Assembly: GCA_945859605.1 (NCBI GenBank)
Contig: OX243821.1
Coordinates: 14,403,035-14,467,034 of the forward strand
Reading direction: 5' to 3'
From: Lumbricus rubellus
Taxonomy: Eukaryota > Annelida > Clitellata > Crassiclitellata > Lumbricidae
DNA length: 64,000 nt
Shown here: positions 10,665 to 20,455 of the stretch, piece after piece
How positions within the stretch are numbered: the stretch's first letter is position 1
Layout: the number at the start of each line of letters is the position of its first letter
Notes under the pieces: generated by a model
Database searches by the model: none
Told to the model about the DNA's origin: nothing
What the model saw: the letters and a program-made list of their open reading frames with translations, nothing else
Position numbers and translations under genes: made by a program

Positions 10665-11303
10665 AGAAGTCTAGAACTGCTAAGTTATGGCTTCAGTAAA
10701 TGGACCATATCCAAACGCTGAAGAACTTCATCCGTGCCAAAAGAACTGGAAACTGGAATCTGCATTTGAACATGGTGTACGAAATGTTGAACTTGTTTGC
10801 TGCAACAGGCCATAATAATTACGCCAAATGCAGTCGCTTATACTTACAGATGATGCAAGACTTGCCCACAAGCCACCCTTGGCTGTACGAGAAATTTGTG
10901 AATCATGGATATCACACTGTTCGTCGAAGTGATAGGTACTGGGCTGCTCTGTCAACTGACCTTATCATTGAACAAGTTATGATGAAGGCAATCAAGGGTC
11001 GAGGTGGCTTAACTCATGGCAGAGGTATGCACGAAAGTGTTCGTCTTATCTGGGTTAAAAGTATGCACAAGTGGTGTGCCAGTGTGCGCAATGCTTTGTC
11101 GTTCCTTACTGATATTGAAAATACTGCAAATGATAACCAGCATGTAGATCTTGGAAAGTCAAGAGTAGACAGAGATTTCAAAGATTTGACAGAGACAATT
11201 ATGTGCTTTGAGGCACACAATCCATTTAAAACAAGTGACTTTAGACTTCGAAGCCTTTCCTCTGGTCTGGTGGCAAAGTGAACTGCGACATGGCTGATGA
11301 AGT

Positions 11304-11304
<1 letters not shown>

Positions 11305-11339
<35 letters not shown>

Positions 11340-11807
11340 TGCCCATCCTCATTGCTGCGGATCGGGGATCAGAGTCGACGACGCCATCCTCCTCCATTGC
11401 TCTCTGTTCCTCGCGGTCCTCACACAGTCCACCATTGCCATCCCCCGTCCACTCCTCCACGTCATCCATCCATCTTCTTCTCGGCCTTCCTCGGGCCCTT
11501 TTTCCATCCACATAGCCCTGACATATGAATGCCGGCAGCTTGTCTGCTCGGATCATATGTCCGAAGTAGTTCAGCTTCCTTGCTCTCACCACCTCCAGCA
11601 GGCGCCGTTCCGGTTGTATCTCTTCCAGTATAGATTCATTTGTTCTAAATTCCCTCCAGCTGACTCTCAGCATCTTTCTATATGTTGTCATCTCAAATGC
11701 TGATATTCTCCTTTTGTCTTCCACCCTTAGCGTCCAAGTTTCACAGCCATACAGCGCCACTGGCCACACCAATGACCCCATAATAAGCCTTAGCTTCAAC
11801 CCTCTTC
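11305..11807 (-). mobile_element. 5'-truncated non-LTR retrotransposon 3' end, with target duplication
   Basis: The minus frame from 11799 gives the C-terminal blocks LYGCETWTLRVEDKRRISAF, YFGHMIRADKLP, and KRARGRPRRRWMDDVEEW, common in RTE/jockey-like reverse-transcriptase proteins. The 3' tail is an ACG triplet array (11305-11337, CGTCGT on the plus strand). Identical ATGAAGTT flanks it at 11297-11304 and 11808-11815: an 8-bp target-site duplication. Removing the insert rejoins the host reading frame (NCDMADEV on to GQAIM), confirming the insertion. Confidence 0.85.
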
Positions 11808-12374
11808 ATGAAGTTGGACAGGCAATAATGGTCAAAATGGATGAGCTGACGTTTGCAAATGTTGTGTTGAAGAAGGCCGATCAGATTAAAACATTGTCCA
11901 GTTTAGATAAAAAGTCAAAGGTTAATAGAAGAAATGTAATCACAGACAAGAGTTTCCTGTTTAACCGACTTTTGGTCATAATGGCAAGAACAACACCTAC
12001 ATGTACCAATCTGGAAGATTACTTCAAATACGAGCTGACTATTGTTCCTACAGCCTTGTTCACAGATTATGGTTTGCGTAAGACAAAAAAGTCAGTATTG
12101 ACAACAGAAATTAGACGGAGTTTGAGCAATGAGCAATGCACCATTGAAATCTGAGCTTCCGCCGACATATGTGATTGATGGTGGTTCCTTATTACATCGA
12201 GTTGTTTGGAGTCATACTGGCACATATTTGGACATTGCTGAACAGTACTTGCACTTGTAAAGAAACATTATGGCGAGATTTGCACTGTGATTTTTGATGG
12301 CTACGCCAATGGACCAACAGTGAAAGACCATGAACATGGCAGAAGAGCGAAAAATTGCAGTCCTGACATTGATG

Positions 12375-12392
12375 TAACCCTAACCCTAACCC
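12375..12392. repeat. Interstitial TAACCC repeat inside the broken nuclease-like gene
   Basis: TAACCCTAACCCTAACCC interrupts the frame between the DIDV and QSAFLLNAK segments and shifts it. It is exactly three vertebrate-type telomere hexamers on the CCCTAA strand. Confidence 0.75.
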
Positions 12393-13366
12393 AGTGTACA
12401 AAAACCAATCTGCCTTCTTGTTAAATGCGAAGAACAAGCAAGTTTTGTGCTGCTTCTGTCCCGTCTCTTAAGTATGCATGGTTATGAGGTTCAACATGCC
12501 AAAGACGATGCTGACACTTTGATCGTTCGCTGTGCTCTCCAGCTTGCTAGCCATCAAATACCTGTGACTCTTGTTGTTGATGACACGGATATATTGGTTC
12601 TGTTGGTTCATCATTTCAAATCTGAATTCGCAGACATCTTTATACTGTCGGAAATTACTCGAAGTCGTTCTGCACGTGCTGCAATCACATCTGTGCGTAG
12701 TGTTTGCAACGCTATTGGTGGGAAAGCTGCAAGACAGTTGCTAGTTGTGCATGCCCTAAGTGGATGCGACACAACGTCAAGTTTGTTTGGTCATGGCAAA
12801 CGAAAAGTTTTTCGAAGTTTGATCTCAAACAAGGACAATGAGCGTCAAACAGAAATACTCGAATCAGCAGATGCTTCACGTCAGGAAGTTGTTGCAGCTG
12901 GGTTAAAACTGATGACAGCGCTACATTAAACCACCTACGATATGTTTCATACATGCATCAGCTAGCTACAACCAAGACGCATCCAAATCCTGAACGACTC
13001 CCTCCAACTGAAAATGCGCACAGTACCTTACGTGTTCACCTGCAAGTTATTCAATGGAAATACCTAATGGACGTACAGTTAAATGCAGAAGACTGGGGTT
13101 GGAAGATTGAGAATAATGCTTATGTCCCAATACCAACTGATTTAAAAGCTGCACCAGATGATTTATTGAATGTCATTGCTTGCAAGTGCAAAATGTGAGC
13201 AAAAATTTCTTGCAGCACTCGGTTGTGTTCATGTCGGAAAAATGGTCTGAGATGTATTCCTGCATGCAAGCACTGTTGTGGAAAGGTGTGTGACAATGCT
13301 GAACTGGTTGCCAAAGAAAATGACAGTGAAACTGATGATGATCATTTTCAGATAGATCTAGATTAG

Positions 13367-13927
13367 GCCTACGTGAAAACAAAGGAAGGCCTTGAAGCTC
13401 ACGAAGACGCTATAGAAACAGACATGGATTTTAATGAGCAGTGAAAAGATCTGCTGAAGGAGTAGTTTAAACTTCTAAATGTATAGATTGATGCTGTGTA
13501 GGACTAAACATAGAGTGTATGGAGTTTCTTACCAACTGTGTTAGGCCTACCGAATATTTTTTCTACAGTAGATTTTTAGCCCACACTGTTGAGTTTTAAT
13601 TTCTGCTAATCAATTTGTACTTTTATGATCTTGGCTACATTATCATAGTACATTTCAATGTTCTGTTATATTATTTCTGATTATCTTTTTCTGACCTGTG
13701 CAAAATTTGCAAGGCTTCTGATCGCGATTAAATCTTAACATGCAATATTAATTATTAATTCCAAGCTGTTACATTTTTAAATCTGTATCTTTGAGTGATG
13801 TTTTTCAAGGTGATTGATGTGAATGTTATTGAAAGAGTTGAAGTAGACAAAAAAATTAATAAAATAGAAATTATTTGTACTTTAGTAAAGCTTATTGCAT
13901 TCGTATAGACAGAAACTCGATAGTGCT
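13367..13927. other. No gene recognised
   Basis: AT-rich sequence after the broken nuclease-like gene. It may contain its former 3' UTR; I see no clear repeats or frames. Confidence 0.5.
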
Positions 13928-14134
13928 TCACAATTTGTGTTCAATGTGTCCACCACCAGTTTCTACACTAAGTCTTGTTATGAGTCTCCTTGCAAAGTTC
14001 TTGATGACCTTGATAATGTGCTCAAGTGGTAAATCTTTCCAAATCAACTCCAATGCGACCTTCAATTCTCTTATTGCTCTGGGTTTTGGCCGCAGATTGT
14101 CGTATTTCTCCAGCATAGCTGAATATAGCTCCAC
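13928..14134 (-). pseudogene. C-terminal fragment of a mariner/Tc1-like transposase
   Basis: The minus frame of 68 residues contains PKPRAIRELKVALELIW, IIKVIKNFARRL and ETGGGHIEHKL. The order (..IRELK...IW..L....I....NF..R.......GGHIEH) is the C-terminal end of IS630/Tc1/mariner-superfamily DDE transposases. The catalytic DDE region is not seen upstream. At 14690-14700 the plus strand reads GGTCCACCCTGTATA, which resembles an inward-facing mariner-type terminal repeat (TACAGGGTGGACC) and may be the remaining end of the same element. It is dead. Confidence 0.55.
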
Positions 14135-14930
14135 ATTTGATAATCTAGGCGTATCAGGTTAAATTCTCGGTACTCACTGATTATTAGAGTAAGCAGTGTT
14201 CATGTAGAGAAATAGCCTTAGCTCCAAGACCTTGCTCATAAAGTGTGTGAATGTACATTTTGTGTGACACTGACACTTTCGTCATTTTTTAATTTAGATT
14301 TTTTCCTTTAATAAAAAAAAACTATTAATCTGACAGATTTTTTTATTCACCAACGCTGGTACCATGTTTCTTTTCTAAATTATAACAATAATGATTCTCT
14401 GACAATACTAAGTTTAAATGATAACAATAATATTATTTGATACGTGACTTAATAAAATCGCTTTCTGTTGCGTTATAATTATATTGGAATCGTCAAAAAA
14501 CAGTGGGTGGACTCACTAAAACTGAAATAACTTTTGTTCCGTTGGAGATGTTTTAATGAAATTTGGCAGTTGTACGTAGATATGAATTTCCCTTAAGCGT
14601 GTGAAACGTGATCGAAAAAATACTTACTTCTGGCCAAGATATTGGGAAAAAAACCTTAGAAAAACCTTAAAGACGTCTTTTTTGGTCCACCCTGTATATT
14701 AATTGTCGTCCGATTTGTGGGCATCTTCATCAGGACTTACCAGACAATGTATGGATTAAGTTCATGTAGAGATTTGCTTGTCATTAATTTTTCCTGGGTG
14801 GCTCTGCTTGTCTGCCCGTCTATAGGTGGTAAGTCAGAGGACAGAGATTTCGCTATTCCAGTAAAATAAGTTAAAATGGTCCGCCATCGAATTGGAATCA
14901 TAGATCGTGGCGTCATTTAGCCTACATTTA
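14135..14930. other. No gene; mariner-like end and AT-rich spacer
   Basis: Contains the AAGACGTCTTTTTTGGTCCA...CCCTGTATA string at 14671-14700, a likely transposon end. The rest has no supported feature. Confidence 0.4.
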
Positions 14931-15947
14931 TGCAGACGATCTTATTGTGGCAGATGAGTCAGGAGAGAAGATGCAGACACGGTTTAGGCCTACGGACTTG
15001 CAGACGGCATTAGAAAGCAAAGGTCTGAAAGTGAACATCACCAAGACAGAAACTATGGTCTGCTCAAAAACAGCTGAGGCAGTTAGGATAGCCTAATGGA
15101 CAACACAGGGGTTATTTTAACGTGCAGCTGGACACAAAGTGTGTAGTTGGAAAATAAATTTGTGCAGTTGAAAATAAGATTTTGTGCAGTAACTCATAGT
15201 GTTAGAGTGAACGAAGGACTAAAAAAGGGTTATAATTTTTTGGGGGGCCGGGAAAATTTCAAAATGGCAATATTTTCTTGGGATTTCGACGATCAAACAT
15301 TTGTTCCGGACGACTAAAAAGGTCGTTTTGTGCAGTTCTAAAATTTTTTAGAATAGGCTAACCCCTGTGACAACACAGGAAAGGAACTAAAACAGACGGA
15401 AACTTTCAAATATCTTGGTTCAACAATGAATGCTCAGGGTGGCTGTAAGGTCAATTTCAGAAACAGGATCAGGTTGGCTTGGCAGAAGTGTCCAGAGGGA
15501 GTTGACTGCAGTACTATGTGATGCCAAAATGCAAATACAACTGAAAGGAAAAGTACCTGTGATGATCTATGGACGATGACGATAAGGGGAGAAGAATTGA
15601 CGGAGATGAGAATGCTACGTTGGATGCTGGGAATTTCACTCAGGGACAGAAACAGGAACGAGGACATCCAAAAGAAACTCGGAGTGGCGTGTATTTCGGA
15701 CAAGATACGAGAAACCAGGTTGCGATGGTACGGTCATGTGATGAGAAGAGAGGAAAACAGCTGCCTTAAAAGAATCATGAAGGCGAATGTCTATGGACGA
15801 CGCAGTCGGGGACGACAAAAGAAGAGATGGGAGGATGCGATACGGAAGGACATGAAACAACTCAAACTGAAAAATGAAGACACCAAAGACAGAGGAAAGT
15901 GGGAGAGGAGGATCCGAGTGGCTGACCCCTCCGTAGAGAGGGATTAA
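14931..15947 (+). mobile_element. 5'-truncated non-LTR retrotransposon, RT C-terminal half
   Basis: Plus-strand frames give YIYADDLIVADESGEK, with the YADD catalytic box of reverse transcriptase (14925-14970), then LKVNITKTETMV, LKQTETFKYLGSTM, and after frameshifts MRMLRWMLGISLRD, LRWYGHVMRREE and RRSRGRQKKRWEDAIRKD, with a stop at 15947. This order is usual for RTE-like elements annotated in many animals. The upstream half (endonuclease, RT palm) is missing. A 262-bp hAT-like MITE sits in it at 15106-15367; removing it joins the two RT segments. Non-functional. Confidence 0.8.
15106..15367. mobile_element. 262-bp hAT-like MITE
   Basis: The ends CAGGGGTTA and TAACCCCTG are inverted. Flanks GGACAACA (15098-15105) and TGACAACA (15368-15375) match at 7 of 8 positions, an 8-bp target duplication typical of hAT. 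Inside, TTGTGCAGTTGAAAATAAGA-type strings recur; a related fragment in the opposite sense lies at 19600-19690. Confidence 0.75.
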
Positions 15948-16073
15948 CTCAAGCCTGAAGGAAAAGAAGAAGTGGCGTCATTTACCTTGATTTCCAAAAT
16001 AGAAGTATGTTTGTTATCAGCTTTGATAATAGTTTTAATAATTATCATAAGTTCTGCCACGTCTTTTGGTATA

Positions 16074-16283
16074 CATGTACAATCAGGGGGCGAAAATTTT
16101 ACTTATTTCTGCAGTGCCGTCAGCGTTGTCATTTCACGTCTTTTTCGTGAGGGTCGGTTAGGGCTCAGGTTAGGCATCGTGAGGGTCGGTTAGGGTTAGT
16201 GTTAGGGTTAGTTTAGCCATTAGAAACTCTGGTGGATTGATGGCAAAAGACACCGTGTATTTTTCGCCCCCTGATAGTACATG
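16074..16283. mobile_element. 210-bp TIR element with telomere-like minisatellite core
   Basis: The left end reads CATGTACAATCAGGGGGCGA and the right end is its inverted copy with one mismatch (TCGCCCCCTGATAGTACATG). Between them lies TCGTGAGGGTCGGTTAGGG(C)TCAGGTTAGG, repeated about twice, then GGGTTAGTGTTAGGGTTAGT. The same core is found in the elements at 8783, 33664 and 54121. No clear target duplication is seen. Confidence 0.65.
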
Positions 16284-16836
16284 ATCGCCCGTCTGTTTTC
16301 TGTATTTCATGAATTCGTTAGTATAATAGGATTGCTCAAGCTTGGTGCGTATTAATTTATAGCGGTTACGATATTTTGTAGGCTAAAGATATTTTTTTCA
16401 AAAGTGGGATTTTTATGTAGTTTTTTTTCTTTGTAAAATTTAGCAGTACTTGATTCATCCATGGTTGAATAAATGAATTTTTCTTAGAAATCTTCTGAGA
16501 TTTAAAGGGAAGGATTTATCATAGCAAAGTTTGATTTTTTCAGTGAATAAATTAAAGGCTTGATTTGTTTCATGCGCATTACATAACTCTGTAACTGGGG
16601 TCCATTCGATGCAGAGCATAAGTTCATTATTCATTATTAGAATTTATATAGCGCCTCTTCAAGAAACTACTCAGAGGCGCTCAAGTAAGTGCTTTGAAGG
16701 AGGCAGTGGTCAGGTTGTTTCAATTAAATCTTACCCAAATTACGTGAGGTAAAGTGCTTAGTTTCAATCCAGGTTACTATATTCGAAATTTCAGATGTAA
16801 TTATAGCATAGGTAATAATGGTGAAAGTGTTATCGA
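16284..16836. other. No gene; one SINE fragment
   Basis: 16640-16690 contains TATAGCGCCTCTTCAAGAAACTACTCAGAGGCGCTC, a piece of the SINE family at 39005. The remainder is AT-rich and unassigned. Confidence 0.4.
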
Positions 16837-16840
16837 TTAA

Positions 16841-17848
16841 CCCTGCGACTACCAGTGGGGTCAAAAATGACCCCAAGCCAACTTTGACTGTATACTGCGC
16901 AAAATCTGTTCGTGCAAATTTATTTAAAATTTGTGACTTTCAAGAGGTACCTAGTCTCTATCGAAATATCAATTAATATTTCCTTTTTTATCACCAGAGG
17001 GCGCTGGCAATCTTTTTTAGCATTGAGTACCAGTGGGGTCATTTTTGACCCCAATAGCTTTTTTGAATACTTTCAATGGTATTCTTTGAACTAATTCATA
17101 ATTATAATTTATAAATACTTTCTATAGTATTATCTGAAGAAAATCTGTATTAGATACTAATTTATATACAGCATAGGCCAGGAAATGGAACGGAACCAAG
17201 GAGACCCTGTTGTGCTCGACCCAATACGAAATATGGCTGGTTCTGGACGACATGTCACCACAGAAAACTTCTTCACAAGTTTCAGACTTGCTCAAAAACT
17301 GGCTGAGAAACAAATGACTCTTCTGGGCACTATTCGAAAGAACAGAAAGGAGTGGCATGCGCAGACAACGCACAGAAGACGAGTTTTTCTCCTGCAGCTC
17401 GGAAGGGAACAGCAATGGTGATGCAGTACAATGGCTGATCAAGATGTCGCCTCCAACCCTGACGAAGATACGTGCACGATGCTCCATTTGTCCAAGGGGA
17501 AAGGATAAAAAGGCCAGAATCTGTGCAACCTGTACATGCAATGTTTGCAAAGAACATGCCCAGTATAGATGCATGAACTGCAAACTGTAGCTGCAATGCC
17601 AGGATATTTTCTATGTTAGTCTTCAACATTGAGCACTCGAACACTTTGAACACTAAAACATACCTATAACTATGAAAAATTTAATTAATTTCAACAGCCT
17701 AAATATGTTCCAATTGCTTTACTACTAGTTGTTTTTTGGCAATTAATAAAAAAGCAAAAAACAAAGAATTTATTGAAAAAATTGTGTTGGGGTCATTTTT
17801 GACCCCACTGGTACTCAGTGTATCAAAAAAATTCTGGTAATCTGAGGG
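16841..17848 (+). mobile_element. 1,008-bp internally deleted piggyBac element
   Basis: TTAA target duplications lie at 16837-16840 and 17849-17852. The ends are CCCTGCGACTACCAG and CTGGTAATCTGAGGG, each followed inward by a hairpin-forming GGGGTCAAAAATGACCCC (or its complement). Inside, 17185-17400 encodes GRHVTTENFFTSF...LAEKQMTLLGTIRKNRKE, a recognised block of the piggyBac DDE domain. 17460-17590 encodes the C-terminal cysteine-rich domain (CSICPRGKDKKARICATCTCNVCKEH). The two are in different frames and most of the transposase is missing. The TTAA duplication, CCCT..AGGG ends and protein remnants together identify the superfamily. Confidence 0.9.
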
Positions 17849-17933
17849 TTAAGGTAGCCGAGGTGGGAGTAATTATAGTAGGTTGGTGGATGAGTGGGAA
17901 GAAGTGGTGGGCCATCATACTTTCAATAAATTC

Positions 17934-17968
17934 GCTGGTAGGATTATGCTTACCATAATCCTACCAGC
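17934..17968. other. Perfect 15-bp hairpin
   Basis: GCTGGTAGGATTATG and its exact complement flank the five-base loop CTTAC. No function is evident; it may be a collapsed foldback or MITE remnant. Confidence 0.6.
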
Positions 17969-18158
17969 AAATCACCGGTTAAAAATATTTTCCTGTTCTT
18001 ACAAAGCAAGTCTACGTGGGTGTTAAATTTATCCATATTGAGATTGGGAGGCCTATTATACAAAACACCAAAAGTAGAATGTCAACAGACTTAACATCTT
18101 TAATGTTAATGAAGAGGTTTTCGAACGAGGTCGTTGGTGTAGGGATGTGCATCTCACG

Positions 18159-19343
18159 CAGTGGCGGCGCCAGCTCTACAATTTCGGCAGGTCGCGGCAC
18201 GGTCATGGGACTTATTTGGCAGGTCAAAGAAATTTTTGATTGAATTTGAAATAGGCCTAAGCAACTTAACATAATAGGTATACAAAACGAAGAAAACTGT
18301 CGTTAACCGATTATAGCCCAATTATTTATTTGTAGCACATTCATGCATCTGCAACTTTACTAATCTTGAGAGAATTTAATTTTAAACAAATAATTTTGTC
18401 TAAGTACAACGGCATCAATTAAGGCTCATAGGCTACCACTTCGCTCTGTCCTTGTGATTGGAAACGACAGCTAGATCCGACAGGCGTTGTTCAAAAATTT
18501 GTCTAAGTACAACGGCATCAATTAAGGCTCATAGGCTATCACTTCGCTTTGTCCTTGTGATGGGAAACGACAGCTAGATCCGACAGGCGTTGTTCAATAT
18601 TCAGCCATTGCTGTGCGAAGATGGGTTTCAATTAGTTTTAATCGGATAAGGATTCTTTCTTCCTCCGATGACGAGACTAGAATAGGTGCATCCTATCTGC
18701 AACATTTTATATTAATTGTGCATGTCGTAGAATGCATCTTTAGCCTATAATACGACGTAGGCCTACAGAAATTATAGAAATAAAGGATGCGTTTCATAGT
18801 CTCTCAGAGGTGTAGGTAGTAAACCATGTCGGCTCTTTACCTTTCCGTAGAGGCCTAATTCCATCCATTTGCCTCATTTCAACTTCTAGGAATCTAGTTA
18901 GGCCTAGTTCATAAAAATTATCTGCTTCATAGTGCCGCACGAAAGGTGCCACGACGTCAAACTTCATGAATGATGCATGTGAGGAATTAAAAGCGACCGA
19001 CTTTTTTACAAATCTCTAACGTAACAGCTCCAATCCGGCAAAACATGATTTTAGAGTTTAAAACATGACCTACATTGTACGGTAGGCTACCTATACTATA
19101 GATAGGTCAAGACGTAAAAGTGAATTTGATCAAATAGGCTAATTACACTACAACACTAGTAATCTCGTGGGCGAGGAAAAAATTAGATTTTTCATTTAAA
19201 ACTCTTAAGTAGGCCTACAATGTACATGCAAATGTAAAGAAGATATTAAAATTCCAAAGATTTTTTGGCAGGTCATTAGGCAGGTCGTGAGCAAAATAGG
19301 CAGGTCAAATGACCTGCCGCGACCTGCCGTAGCGCCGCCACTG
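18159..19343. mobile_element. 1,185-bp non-autonomous hAT element
   Basis: The ends CAGTGGCGGCGCCAG and GTAGCGCCGCCACTG are inverted. ATCTCACG is duplicated exactly at 18151-18158 and 19344-19351 (8 bp, as in hAT). Both subterminal regions carry repeated GGCAGGTC strings. Inside, a segment of about 105-110 bp beginning AAATTTGTCTAAGTACAACG is directly duplicated (about 18388 and 18498). No transposase frame is seen. A right-end fragment of the same family is at 56240-56443. Confidence 0.88.
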
Positions 19344-19351
19344 ATCTCACG

Positions 19352-20356
19352 GTAACATATGTCTTGTCTGATAAAAAATCCAACCCCTCCTCCCATTCCC
19401 TCTTCCCTATGCTTATGTACAATATTCAGGTATGAATATTGAGCCAGCTCAAACGATTAGACATCACCCAAATAAATTGTCTGTATTTGTCTCCAAGCTA
19501 TTCAGTCCGAATTTGTATGTTATATTTTTACCACTAATTTCTAAGCTACTTTCGTTGGCTCATAGCCTAGAAATTGCGATTAGATATAGGTATACATAAA
19601 AAGTAACTGCACAAAATCTGATTTTCAACTGCACAAATTTATTTCTCAACTACACATTTTTGTGTCATGTTCAGCTGCACATTAGTAGGCCATATAGAAG
19701 AGATTATAATGTGAAGCGAATGGACGAGAAGAATGAACAGAAGGCGGACAGAAATAGTAGCGATACAGAGAAAGGAATGGAGCTGGTTAAGTGGGAGCAA
19801 ATAATGTCAAGGGTTGAATAAGCTGGAATAGATGAATGAGGAATAGTATTTCTTTTGGAAGCAGCAATGTGTTTATGGCAGCCGGTTTCAAAGTGGAGAA
19901 GGTTTTTACTCTAGATTTGCTGAAGGTGCCCTCAGAAGGCTTTGAAAGCTTGATGGTAGGAGGTGAAAAACAAAGATTACTGGTATACATGCGAGATGTG
20001 TTTGGTGCAGGAAGTCGGAAAGAATGGAGTTGCAGCAAGACTCGGTTGCACAAGTTTGCCTTACTGAGTAAAGATAACCGGAACCATACTCCATAAATGT
20101 TTATTTGTAGGTCGCTTCTATAGGACATCAAACAAATCATAATAGCGAACATTCTCTTGTAACTGAAATGCTACGAACTCCTATTAAATAAACGAACACT
20201 GATTGACTGAGTAGCTGGCTCTATTTCTTGTGAAAATAGAAATATCCATATCGACAATGTTATTAATCTGTACTTTTGTAGATAACAAATTGTCTGTTAT
20301 TATCCGAGTTCGTAAACGACAAATGATCAGAAACAGAATCTGGACAAGTAAGAAAT
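19352..20356. other. No supported gene; repeat fragments
   Basis: 19600-19690 is an inverted fragment of the MITE at 15106 (strings ACTGCACAAAATCTGATTTTCA). The frame at 19836-20096 has no recognised domain and I do not call it. Confidence 0.4.
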
Positions 20357-20455
20357 GTTCATTTCGTGACATCACACGATGGAATCAATGTTCATTTCGT
20401 GACATCACACGACGGAATCAATGTTCATTTCGTGACATCACACGATGGAATGAGT
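20357..20455. repeat. 33-bp repeat x3 covering the GPAA1 stop codon
   Basis: The unit TGTTCATTTCGTGACATCACACGATGGAATCAA occurs three times; a frame through it on the plus strand gives repeated CSFRDITR. On the minus strand the third unit carries the last GPAA1 codons (PSCDVTK) and the TGA at 20425-20427. The unit length is a multiple of three. Confidence 0.85.

Larger units (their letters stand above)
10700..13366 (+). pseudogene. Broken large protein with FEN/XPG-like nuclease core and Cys-rich tail
   Basis: Several frames join into one ancestral protein. 10700-11278 gives an N-terminal helical domain (FAATGHNNYAKCSRLYLQMM, GGLTHGRGM). 11816-12130 continues it. 12150-12350 gives VIDGGSLLHRVVW and VIFDGYANGPTVKDHEHGRR. 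12447-12910 gives DADTLIVRCAL, VDDTDILVLLVHHF and GCDTTSSLFGHGKR. 12953-13366 gives LPPTENAH, then a cysteine-rich tail (CSTRLCSCRKNGLRC...CKHCCGKVC). The acidic motifs and GCD.....G.GK fall in the order of FEN/XPG nucleases (N-terminal D, FDG, E/D-A-x, DxD, GCD...GIG.K). Damage: frameshifts near 11278, 12130, 12260, 12385 and 12915, an in-frame TGA at 13196, and a retroelement at 11305-11807. I recall related uncharacterised multi-copy proteins in marine invertebrates, but know no function. Confidence 0.6.

Noticed and set aside
17934..17968. Perfect hairpin as a transcription terminator
   Set aside because: Animal pol II genes do not use such terminators and no gene ends here.
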